Part shown: positions 1-5,655 of the stretch, one piece after another
Numbering within the stretch: position 1 is the first letter of the stretch
Layout: each line of letters starts with the position of its first letter
Origin: an uncultured Oscillibacter sp.
GTDB lineage: Bacteria; Bacillota; Clostridia; Oscillospirales; Oscillospiraceae
DNA: 7,743 bases
Reading direction: 5' to 3'
Assembly (NCBI GenBank): GCA_910576865.1
Contig: CAJTKE010000033.1
Coordinates: 1 to 7,743, forward strand
The notes under the pieces: model-generated
Database searches by the model: none
What the model saw: the letters and a program-made list of their open reading frames with translations, nothing else
Told to the model about the DNA's origin: nothing
Position numbers and translations under genes: made by a program

Positions 1-925
1 GGACCGCATCCCCGCCATCCGGGAGATGATCTGCTCCGACACCGCCGAGCAGCGCGAGAAGGCCCTGGCCCGCCTGGAGCCCATGCAGCAGAGCGACTTC
101 GAGGGCATCTACGAGGCCATGGAGGGCTGCCCCGTCACCATCCGCTTCCTGGATCCCCCCCTGCATGAGTTCGTCCCCACCGAGGAGGCCGACATCGCCG
201 CCCTGGCCCAGAACATGGGCAAATCCGTGGAGGACATCAAGAACATCATCGCCGGGCTCCATGAGTTCAACCCCATGATGGGCCACCGGGGCTGCCGTCT
301 GGCGGTCACCTATCCCGAAATCGCCGCCATGCAGACCAAGGCCGTCATCAAGGCCGCGCTGAACATCCAGTCCAGGCACCCCGACTGGACCATGGTCCCC
401 GAGATCATGATCCCCCTGGTGGGCGAGTCCAAGGAGCTGAAATTCGTCAAGGGCGTGGTGGTGGAAACCGCCGACGCCATCATCAAGGAGGCCGGCTCCT
501 CCATGAAGTACAAGGTCGGCACCATGATCGAAATCCCCCGGGCGGCCATCACCGCCGACGAAATCGCAAAGGAGGCGGACTTCTTCTCCTTCGGCACCAA
601 CGACCTGACCCAGATGACCTTCGGCTTCAGCCGGGACGACGCCGGGAAGTTCCTGGACGCCTACTACGACCGGAAGATCTACGAGAACGATCCCTTCGCC
701 AAGCTGGACCAGACCGGCGTGGGCCGTCTGGTGGAGATGGCCGCGAAGCTGGGCCGTCAGACCAACCCGGACCTGCACCTGGGCATCTGCGGCGAGCACG
801 GCGGCGACCCCTCCAGCGTGGAGTTCTGCCACAAGGTGGGCCTGGACTACGTGTCCTGCTCTCCCTTCCGGGTGCCCATCGCCCGTCTGGCCGCCGCTCA
901 GGCCGCGATCAAGGACCTTGCCTGA
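1..925 (+). CDS. ppdK: Pyruvate, phosphate dikinase, C-terminal part (partial at left edge)
   Basis: Pyruvate phosphate dikinase interconverts pyruvate, ATP and phosphate with PEP, AMP and pyrophosphate in the cytosol; in anaerobic Firmicutes it often works in glycolysis with pyrophosphate as the energy carrier. The reading frame is open to the left edge (first full codon at base 2), so the ATG at 26 is internal. The 307 visible residues are the PEP/pyruvate-binding TIM barrel; the family is near 875 residues, so about two thirds of the protein lies outside. Visible family motifs, numbered in the fragment, are RFLDPPLHEF (48-57, substrate arginine R48), GTMIEIPRA (173-181, metal-binding E177), FGTNDLTQ (197-204) and GICGEHGGDPSSV (261-273) with the catalytic-loop cysteine C263. 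Functional roles are assigned by analogy to the Clostridium symbiosum enzyme. The gene ends normally and is followed by a strong terminator. Confidence 0.97.
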   Translation, partial: DRIPAIREMICSDTAEQREKALARLEPMQQSDFEGIYEAMEGCPVTIRFLDPPLHEFVPTEEADIAALAQNMGKSVEDIKNIIAGLHEFNPMMGHRGCRLAVTYPEIAAMQTKAVIKAALNIQSRHPDWTMVPEIMIPLVGESKELKFVKGVVVETADAIIKEAGSSMKYKVGTMIEIPRAAITADEIAKEADFFSFGTNDLTQMTFGFSRDDAGKFLDAYYDRKIYENDPFAKLDQTGVGRLVEMAAKLGRQTNPDLHLGICGEHGGDPSSVEFCHKVGLDYVSCSPFRVPIARLAAAQAAIKDLA

Positions 926-942
926 TCCGGAAAATCCGCGCG

Positions 943-964
943 TCAGAGCATCATCAGAGCATCA
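943..964. repeat. Perfect 11-bp tandem duplication
   Basis: The unit TCAGAGCATCA occurs twice in direct succession (943-953 and 954-964), between the ppdK stop codon and the terminator hairpin. It is short and non-coding. A slippage duplication is the simplest explanation; no protein-binding role is evident. Confidence 0.8.
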
Positions 965-970
965 GATGAA

Positions 971-1016
971 AAGACCTGCCGTTTCGCTTCCGCGAAACGG
1001 CAGGTCTTCCTTTTTC
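971..1016. terminator. Rho-independent terminator between ppdK and gtrA-like gene, probably bidirectional
   Basis: A perfect 17-bp inverted repeat (971-987 with 992-1008) encloses a 4-base TTCC loop. On the plus strand it is followed by CC and five T, ending ppdK transcription. On the minus strand the stem ends in TCTTTTCATC, so the same hairpin can stop the murC-deacylase-GtrA transcript arriving from the right. Confidence 0.93.
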
Positions 1017-1027
1017 TCGTTTCTCTC

Positions 1028-1429
1028 TCAGGAGACGAAGATGAACAGCCTGCTGGCGGCGTAGTTCAGCACCACCACCAGGACGTTGGACGCCGTCTTC
1101 ACCGGGATATCCGGCAGGCCCAGCCGGTCCACGCAGACGTACATGACCGCCAGGTCCAGCCCTCCCGTGGCCAGCCGGCACAGGAAAAAGGACCCCAGCT
1201 CCCGCAGGACGCCGGAGACGCCCCGGGCGCGGCTCCCGAACACCCAGGTCCGGTTGGTGGCGTAGGCCAGCAGCACCGCCGCCACCCAGGCCAGCCCGGT
1301 ACACGCCGCCGTGGAAAGCGGCGTCAGGCGGGCGCACAGCCCGTAGACCAGCACGTTCACCACGGTGGTGCACACGCCGAAAAAGAGGTACAGCAGCTGG
1401 TGCCTGTATCTCCGAAGCAGCTCCCGCAT
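1028..1429 (-). CDS. GtrA-family small membrane protein
   Basis: A 133-residue integral membrane protein. The GtrA family is linked to cell-surface polysaccharide and teichoic acid glycosylation, where members are thought to help move polyprenyl-phosphate-linked sugars across the membrane; the substrate here is unknown. Four hydrophobic segments are visible, at about residues 11-31, 38-58, 75-97 and 107-130. Family hallmarks are the first-helix F-G-x-x-x-T-x-x-N pattern (FFGVCTTVVN, 16-25), AYATNRTWVF (55-64), and the C-terminal N-Y-x-x-x-R-x-F-x-F pattern (NYAASRLFIF, 122-131). The ATG at 1429 is chosen because the match begins there and a GGGGGA ribosome site (1436-1441) sits 6 bases before it; the frame remains open further upstream but encodes only the shadow of the deacylase gene. 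It is the last gene of the murC cluster, 32 bases after the deacylase. The association with murC hints at an envelope role (inference). Confidence 0.88.
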   Translation of the reverse strand: MRELLRRYRHQLLYLFFGVCTTVVNVLVYGLCARLTPLSTAACTGLAWVAAVLLAYATNRTWVFGSRARGVSGVLRELGSFFLCRLATGGLDLAVMYVCVDRLGLPDIPVKTASNVLVVVLNYAASRLFIFVS

Positions 1430-1461
1430 GCTCAGTCCCCCATTTCCCGGGGAAGGCCCCG

Positions 1462-2001
1462 TTACAGCTCCACCACCGTGGCCTCGTGCCCCGTATGGGG
1501 CAGCAGCCTGCGGAGCACGTCCGCCGTCTTCAGCTTCAGGCTGCTGGTGCAGATGCAGGGGTGGCAGCTGAGATACTCCGCCTCGTAGACCTCCCGCTCC
1601 ATGAGGAGCCGGACACGGTGCGACCTGTCGTTCATCAGCCCCAGGACGGTGGCGGAGCCGGGGGTGCAGCGGAGCAGCTCCCAAAGATTCTCCTCCGGGG
1701 CGAAGGACAGCCGGGCGGAGCCGATCTGGTGGGACAGGTCCTTGGTGTGGAAGGGCTTGTCGGGGCCCATGAGGAGCAGATAGAATTGTGTTTTCTGCCG
1801 GTTGCAGAGGAAGAGGTTCTTGCAGATCGGCACGCCCAGCACCTCGCTGACGGCGGCGCACTTCTCCATGGTGTCGGCGGGCTCGCCGGAGACCCGGTCA
1901 TAGTCCATGCCCAGCTCCTCCAGCAGGGCGAAAGCGGCCTCCTCCTGGGGAAGCAGCTCCCCCTCCGGCCGGGTGTTGTGATAAAGCGGTGAAAGTTCCA
2001 T
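1462..2001 (-). CDS. Prolyl-tRNA editing deacylase, YbaK/EbsC family (ProXp-ala/PrdX type)
   Basis: A free-standing trans-editing protein that should hydrolyse mischarged tRNA, by family most likely Ala-tRNA(Pro), in the cytosol. It has 179 residues and carries the YbaK/aminoacyl-tRNA deacylase fold without a synthetase. Family marks are PICKNLFLCN (58-67) with the key lysine K61, ARLSFAPEENL (96-106), the loop TPGSATVLGLMND (113-125), which matches the usual P-G-S-V-x-x-x-G-L-x-N-D, and a late SCHPCICTSSLKL (145-157) corresponding to the HP-x-x-N/T-rich motif. The ATG at 2001 has an AAAGGA site (2012-2017) inside the end of murC, 10 bases upstream. Only 6 bases separate it from the murC stop, so it is almost certainly co-transcribed and perhaps translationally coupled. 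The exact mischarged substrate cannot be told from sequence. Confidence 0.9.
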   Translation of the reverse strand: MELSPLYHNTRPEGELLPQEEAAFALLEELGMDYDRVSGEPADTMEKCAAVSEVLGVPICKNLFLCNRQKTQFYLLLMGPDKPFHTKDLSHQIGSARLSFAPEENLWELLRCTPGSATVLGLMNDRSHRVRLLMEREVYEAEYLSCHPCICTSSLKLKTADVLRRLLPHTGHEATVVEL

Positions 2002-2007
2002 CGTATG

Positions 2008-3384
2008 TCAATCCTTTGCCAGAAGTTTCTCTCCGACTCGGTAGATATCCCCCGCGCCGACGGTGAGGATCAGGTCCCCGGGCCCGGCCAGCCGCCGGAC
2101 GGCCTCCGCCGTCTTGTCCAGGGTGGAGCAGTACACGGAGCCCGGGACCTTCTCCACAAGGTCCGCCGAGGAGATGCCCAGGGTGTTCTGTTCCCGGGCG
2201 GCGTAAATTTCCGCCAGCACCACCACATCCGCCAGCTTCAGCTCCTCCACGAAGCGATCGAAGAGCTTGGCGGTCCGGGAATAGGTGTGGGGCTGGAAGG
2301 CCACGATCAAGCGCCGGTAGCCCAGGCCCTTGGCGGTGGTCAGCAGGGCGTGGAGCTCGTCGGGGTGGTGGGCGTAGTCGTCGTAGATTTCCGCGCCCTG
2401 GAAGGTCCCCTTGTACTCGAAGCGCCGCCCCGCGCCGGTGAAGGAGGCAAGCCCCTTCTCCACCGCCTCGCCGGGGAGGCCCAGCACGTAAGCGGCGGAG
2501 GCCGCCGCCAGGGCGTTGGACACATTGTGCCGCCCGTAGACCCGGAGCTCCGCGTGGGCATAGAACTCGCCGTGGACGTGGATGTCGAAGACGGGGCGGC
2601 CCTTCTCCTCCCGGAGGTTCACGGCGGTGCACTCCGCCCCGGACTCCAGGCCGAAGGTGAAGGCGTCCAGCCCCCGGGCCACATCCCGGGCCCCGGCGTT
2701 GTCCGCGTTGACCACGACCTTGCCGGAGGCGGGCACCAGCTCCGCGAACCTCCGGAAGGAGCGCTTGATGTCCTCCAGGTCTTTGAAGAAGTCCAGGTGG
2801 TCCGCCTCCACGTTCAGGATGACGGCCACGGTGGGGTAGAAGCTGAGGAAGCTGTTGCAGTACTCGCAGGACTCCAGGATGATGGTGTCCCCCTGGCCCA
2901 CCCGGTAGCCGGAGTGAAGCAGGGGCAGGGTGCCGCCGATCATCACCGTGGGGTCCGCCTCCGCCGCCATGAAGATGTGGGTACACATGGAGGTGGTGGT
3001 GGTCTTCCCGTGGGTCCCGGCGACACAGAGGGCGTTGGGATAGCGGCGCATGATGGCCCCCCAGGCCTGGGCCCGCTCGTAGACCGGGATGCCCCGGGCC
3101 ACGGCCCCGGCAATCTCCGGGTTGCCGTCGTGGACGGCGGCGGTGCGGATCACCAGGTCGCAGTCCCCCAGGTTGTCGGCGTTGTGGCCCACGGCCACGG
3201 GGATGCCCAGGGACCGGAGGTGCTTCACAGTCTCGCTCTCCGACATGTCGGAGCCCTGGATGACGAGCCCCTTGTCCCGGAGGACCTCCGCCAGGGGGCA
3301 CATGGACACGCCCCCGATGCCCACCAGATGGGCCCGGACGCCGGGGACGAAATAATCGCTGATGGGTTTTTTATTCTGCATCAT
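2008..3384 (-). CDS. murC: UDP-N-acetylmuramate--L-alanine ligase (MurC)
   Basis: MurC joins L-alanine to UDP-N-acetylmuramate using ATP, the first peptide step of cytoplasmic peptidoglycan precursor synthesis. The 458-residue length is normal. The three Mur-ligase domains are visible in order: an N-terminal nucleotide-sugar Rossmann domain with VGIGGVSM (21-28); the central ATPase domain with P-loop GTHGKTTTT (123-131), ESCEYCNSFL (171-180) and NVEADHLDFF (191-200); and, after YGRHNVSNALAA (283-294), the C-terminal domain with GAGRRFEYKG (317-326), DDYAHHPDE (335-343), FQPHTYSRT (363-371) and VGAGDIY (442-448). The ESCEY variant in place of E-x-D-E is, from memory, common in clostridial MurC. 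Two ATGs lie in tandem (3384 and 3381); the first is used because AAGGAAG (3394-3400) is 9 bases upstream. It heads a three-gene cluster, divergent from cca. Confidence 0.97.
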   Translation of the reverse strand: MMQNKKPISDYFVPGVRAHLVGIGGVSMCPLAEVLRDKGLVIQGSDMSESETVKHLRSLGIPVAVGHNADNLGDCDLVIRTAAVHDGNPEIAGAVARGIPVYERAQAWGAIMRRYPNALCVAGTHGKTTTTSMCTHIFMAAEADPTVMIGGTLPLLHSGYRVGQGDTIILESCEYCNSFLSFYPTVAVILNVEADHLDFFKDLEDIKRSFRRFAELVPASGKVVVNADNAGARDVARGLDAFTFGLESGAECTAVNLREEKGRPVFDIHVHGEFYAHAELRVYGRHNVSNALAAASAAYVLGLPGEAVEKGLASFTGAGRRFEYKGTFQGAEIYDDYAHHPDELHALLTTAKGLGYRRLIVAFQPHTYSRTAKLFDRFVEELKLADVVVLAEIYAAREQNTLGISSADLVEKVPGSVYCSTLDKTAEAVRRLAGPGDLILTVGAGDIYRVGEKLLAKD

Positions 3385-3393
3385 GGAAACCTA

Positions 3394-3400
3394 CTTCCTT
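3394..3400 (-). promoter_or_regulatory. Ribosome binding site of murC
   Basis: AAGGAAG on the minus strand, 9 bases before the first of two adjacent ATG codons. The spacing does not firmly exclude the second ATG, 12 bases away. Confidence 0.7.
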
Positions 3401-3410
3401 TTAAAAAAGA

Positions 3411-3439
3411 TTGTATCCTTTCGAGCATTTTATTATAAT
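3411..3439 (+). promoter_or_regulatory. Sigma-A type promoter for cca
   Basis: TTGTAT (3411-3416), a 17-base spacer and a perfect TATAAT (3434-3439) on the plus strand. Transcription would start near 3446, giving a leader of about 35 bases before cca. The -35 box is weak (3 of 6), but the -10 box is consensus and the surrounding stretch is strikingly AT-rich for this GC-rich window. Confidence 0.72.
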
Positions 3440-3460
3440 ATAGAAATCAGTGAATTGCAA
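3432..3460 (-). promoter_or_regulatory. Sigma-A type promoter for the murC cluster, overlapping the cca promoter
   Basis: On the minus strand TTGCAA (3455-3460) is followed by a 17-base spacer and TATAAT (3432-3437). The -10 box lies within a 10-bp perfect palindrome, TATTATAATA (3431-3440), so it shares four of its six base pairs with the -10 box of the plus-strand promoter. The start would fall near 3425, giving a leader of about 40 bases before murC. Confidence 0.7.
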
Positions 3461-3465
3461 CGGCG

Positions 3466-3472
3466 AAAGGGG
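3466..3472 (+). promoter_or_regulatory. Ribosome binding site of cca
   Basis: AAAGGGG, 8 bases before the ATG at 3481; it supports that start. Confidence 0.75.
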
Positions 3473-3480
3473 CGAAATCC

Positions 3481-4824
3481 ATGGATATTCCGGAGAACGC
3501 GCGCGCGGTTTTGGAAACCCTGGAGACAGCGGGGCATGAGGCGTGGTGCGTGGGGGGCTGTGTCCGGGACGCCCTGCTGGACGGAGGCCGTCTGCCCGGC
3601 CGGACGCCGGAGGACTGGGACGTGACCACCTCCGCCCTGCCGGAGGAGACCCTGGCGCTCTTCGGCCCCCGGGGGTCGCCCACGGGGCTGAAACACGGCA
3701 CCGTCACCGTAAAAACGCCCGGGGGGCCTGTGGAGGTCACCACCTACCGCGTCGACGGGGCGTATCTCAATCACCGCCGCCCGGAGTCCGTCACCTTCAC
3801 CCGCTCCATCGAGGAGGACCTTGGGCGGCGGGACTTCACCGTCAACGCCATGGCCCTGAACCTCCGGGGGGAGCTTCGGGACCCCTTCGGAGGCCGGGGG
3901 GATCTGGAGCGGGGAATCCTGCGCTGCGTGGGGGACCCGGACCGGCGGTTTCAGGAGGACGCCCTGCGCATCCTCCGGGGGCTGCGGTTCTCGGCGGTAC
4001 TGGGACTGGAGATTGAGAAGGGAACGGCGGAGGCCGTCCGGAGGAACCGGGAGGGGCTGCGGGACATCGCCCCGGAGCGGATACAGGTGGAATTCTTCAA
4101 GCTCCTGCCGGGGAAACGGGCGGCGGAGGTGCTGCGGGGCTGGCCGGAGGTCTTCGGCGTCTTCTGGCCGGAGCTCCTGGCCATGGTGGGCTTCGACCAG
4201 CGGAACCGGCACCACTGCCACGACGTGTGGGAGCACACCCTCCACGCCCTGGACGCCGTACCGGGGGACCTGGTCCTCCGCTGTACGATGCTCCTCCACG
4301 ACGTGGGGAAGCCCGCCTGCTTCACCCTGGACGAGGCGGGCGTGGGGCATTTCTACGGCCACCCCGCCGTCAGCCGGGCGCTGGCGGACGGGATGCTCCG
4401 GCGGCTGAGGTGCGCCGCGGGCTTCCGGGAGACCGTGGTCCGGCTGGTGGAGTGGCACGACAGGGACATCCCCCGGACGGACAAGTCCATCCGGCGGGCC
4501 CTGCGGATTCTGGGAGAGGAGGACCTGCGCCGCCTGATTCTGGTGAAGCGGGCGGACAATCTGGGACAGGCCCCGGCGTTCCGGGACCGGCAGAGGGAGC
4601 TGGACAGGGCGGAGGAGATTCTGGACAGGCTCCTGGCGGAGGACACCTGTTTCTCCCTGCGGCAGCTGGCGGTCAACGGGCGGGACCTGCTGGCCCTGGG
4701 CCTCTCCGGCCCGGCGGTGGGGGCGGCGCTGGAGGCGCTGCTGGAGAAGGTTGTGGACGGCGCGCTGCCCAACAAGCGGGAGGCGCTGCTGGAGGCGTTG
4801 AAAAAGGATACGGAGCGGGTTTGA
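3481..4824 (+). CDS. cca: CCA tRNA nucleotidyltransferase (class II) with HD domain
   Basis: Adds or repairs the 3'-terminal CCA of tRNAs from CTP and ATP without a nucleic-acid template. The 447 residues fit a class II bacterial enzyme. The N-terminal polymerase-beta-like head shows GGCVRD (25-30), DWDVTTSA (45-52) with metal-binding D45 and D47, and RRDFTVNAMAL (116-126). The neck and RNA-binding parts show DPFGGRGDLERGILR (134-148), RFQEDALRILRGLRF (156-170) and the nucleotide-templating helix ERIQVEF (199-205). The C-terminal half carries an HD domain: HDVWEHTLHALD (247-258), LLHDVGKP (271-278), YGHP (292-295) and EWHD (324-327). HD domains in this family have metal-dependent phosphohydrolase activity, which may act on 2',3'-cyclic phosphate tRNA ends. 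A single-enzyme CCA-adding activity is inferred; a split CC-adding or A-adding role cannot be excluded without checking the flexible loop. Monocistronic, with its own promoter and terminator. Confidence 0.95.
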   Translation: MDIPENARAVLETLETAGHEAWCVGGCVRDALLDGGRLPGRTPEDWDVTTSALPEETLALFGPRGSPTGLKHGTVTVKTPGGPVEVTTYRVDGAYLNHRRPESVTFTRSIEEDLGRRDFTVNAMALNLRGELRDPFGGRGDLERGILRCVGDPDRRFQEDALRILRGLRFSAVLGLEIEKGTAEAVRRNREGLRDIAPERIQVEFFKLLPGKRAAEVLRGWPEVFGVFWPELLAMVGFDQRNRHHCHDVWEHTLHALDAVPGDLVLRCTMLLHDVGKPACFTLDEAGVGHFYGHPAVSRALADGMLRRLRCAAGFRETVVRLVEWHDRDIPRTDKSIRRALRILGEEDLRRLILVKRADNLGQAPAFRDRQRELDRAEEILDRLLAEDTCFSLRQLAVNGRDLLALGLSGPAVGAALEALLEKVVDGALPNKREALLEALKKDTERV

Positions 4825-4825
4825 A

Positions 4826-4856
4826 AAGCGGCGCCGGAAAATTCCCGGCGCCGCTT
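4826..4856. terminator. Bidirectional terminator between cca and the HAD phosphatase gene
   Basis: A perfect 12-bp inverted repeat (4826-4837 with 4845-4856) encloses a 7-base AT-rich loop. It begins 2 bases after the cca stop and ends 2 bases before the phosphatase stop. The plus side is followed by CCTTATAC and the minus side by TTC after the two terminal T of the stem, so the U-tracts are short; the very GC-rich stem compensates. Confidence 0.82.
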
Positions 4857-4858
4857 CC

Positions 4859-5545
4859 TTATACGATTTTCAGCAGCTCCCGCAGATCGGCAATCTCGTG
4901 GTCGATCCGCAGCCCCTCCCGCCGGGGCTTCCCCGCCGGGTTGAACCAGCAGCAGGGGAGGCCGGCGTTGTTGGCCCCCTGGATGTCCGTGGACAGGGAG
5001 TCCCCGACGACCAGGGCGTTTTCCTCGGTCAGCCCCGGCAGCTGCCGCCGCACATAGTCGAAATAGGCCCGGCTGGGCTTGGCGGCCCCGGCCTCCTCGG
5101 AGATGAAGGCCCCCTCGAAGAGCTCCGCGAAGACGCTGCCCCGGAGGCGGCTCCGCTGGACGGAGGCCACGGCGTTGGTGACAATGTACATCCGGTGGCC
5201 CCGGGCCTTCAGCTCCCGGCAGACCGCCTCGGCGTGGGGCAGCGGGTAGACCCCCTCCCCCAGGGCGGCGAGATAGTCCCGGTTGCATTCCGCCGGGTCC
5301 CGGTCCAGGCTCAGTCCTTTCAGGAAGCGGACGTAGCGCTCCAGGGTGACGAACTCCTTGGTCACCTCTCCCCGGTCGAAAGCGGCCCAGAGCTCCAGGT
5401 TGATCTCGTGATAGAGCCGGTAGGCCTCCGGCGTGAAGGGGATGTCGTGGGTCCGGCACATTTTCTCAAAGGCCCGGGAGGATGCCTTGGGGAAGTCGAA
5501 AAGGGTGTCGTCGGCATCGAAGAGCAGGTACTCGTATTTCATCAT
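4859..5545 (-). CDS. HAD-superfamily hydrolase, YjjG/YfnB-like nucleotidase
   Basis: A haloacid dehalogenase-type phosphatase of 228 residues. All four HAD motifs are present: FDADDTLFDF (9-18) with nucleophile D10 and general acid D12; IVTNA (121-125) with T123; K156 in GAAKPSRAYFDYV (153-165); and VVGDSLSTDIQGANNAG (179-195) with D182 and D187. A helical cap lies between motifs I and II (about 19-95). The start FDADDTLFDF and the end WFNPAGKP resemble YjjG/YfnB proteins, which dephosphorylate pyrimidine nucleotides, including non-canonical ones; the substrate here is inferred. Of the tandem ATGs (5545, 5542) either could start; AAAGGA (5551-5556) is 5 or 8 bases upstream. The further upstream ATG at 5605 is rejected because it lies upstream of the likely transcription start. 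It stands alone, convergent with cca and divergent from dpsA. Confidence 0.9.
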   Translation of the reverse strand: MMKYEYLLFDADDTLFDFPKASSRAFEKMCRTHDIPFTPEAYRLYHEINLELWAAFDRGEVTKEFVTLERYVRFLKGLSLDRDPAECNRDYLAALGEGVYPLPHAEAVCRELKARGHRMYIVTNAVASVQRSRLRGSVFAELFEGAFISEEAGAAKPSRAYFDYVRRQLPGLTEENALVVGDSLSTDIQGANNAGLPCCWFNPAGKPRREGLRIDHEIADLRELLKIV

Positions 5546-5550
5546 GGTCG

Positions 5551-5556
5551 TCCTTT
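5551..5556 (-). promoter_or_regulatory. Ribosome binding site that fixes the HAD gene start
   Basis: AAAGGA on the minus strand, 5 bases before ATG 5545 and 8 before ATG 5542. It rules against the upstream in-frame ATG at 5605, which has no comparable site. Confidence 0.75.
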
Positions 5557-5576
5557 CAGCGGGTTTCACGGTCCCC

Positions 5577-5605
5577 ATTGTACCACGCCCGCCGGGAAAA
5601 GACAA
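5577..5605 (-). promoter_or_regulatory. Sigma-A type promoter for the HAD phosphatase gene
   Basis: On the minus strand TTGTCT (5600-5605, 4 of 6 to consensus), a 17-base spacer, and TACAAT (5577-5582, 5 of 6). The start would fall near 5570, about 25 bases before the gene. Confidence 0.72.
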
Positions 5606-5606
5606 T

Positions 5607-5635
5607 CACCCATTCTCCTTCCCGGCCATACCATG
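5607..5635 (+). promoter_or_regulatory. Candidate sigma-K promoter for dpsAB
   Basis: CACC (5607-5610), exactly 16 bases, then CATACCATG (5627-5635). The Bacillus subtilis sigma-K consensus is mACm, 16 bases, CATAnnnTA; only the last base differs (G for A). Dipicolinate synthase genes are transcribed by sigma-K in the mother cell in B. subtilis, so position and function agree. A caution is the short leader: the transcript would begin near 5640, next to the ribosome site at 5641-5648. Confidence 0.55.
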
Positions 5636-5655
5636 GAGCGAGGGGGAGTGTTGAG

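Noticed and set aside
1430..1861. N-terminal extension of the GtrA frame up to an ATG at 1861
   Set aside because: The extension is the out-of-frame shadow of the deacylase gene; GtrA similarity and a good ribosome site both point to ATG 1429.
2005..3438. A 477-codon plus-strand open frame opposite murC, and a long minus-strand frame at 1898-3301
   Set aside because: They lie across murC, which has every Mur-ligase motif. Their translations are low-complexity (Gly, Pro, Arg, His, Val rich), as expected from GC-rich shadow frames, and have no recognisable domain.
3433..4458. A 341-codon minus-strand open frame opposite cca
   Set aside because: It is antisense to an unmistakable CCA-adding enzyme, has shadow-like Pro/Arg/Gly-rich composition, and would run over the shared promoter palindrome.
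4353..5459. A 368-codon minus-strand open frame overlapping the HAD gene and the end of cca
   Set aside because: It is out of frame with the HAD motifs and would cross the bidirectional hairpin at 4826-4856; its composition is that of a shadow frame.
5546..5605. Twenty extra N-terminal codons of the HAD gene, starting at ATG 5605
   Set aside because: This ATG lies at the -35 box of the likely promoter and upstream of the predicted transcript start; HAD similarity begins at the tandem ATGs with a good AAAGGA site.
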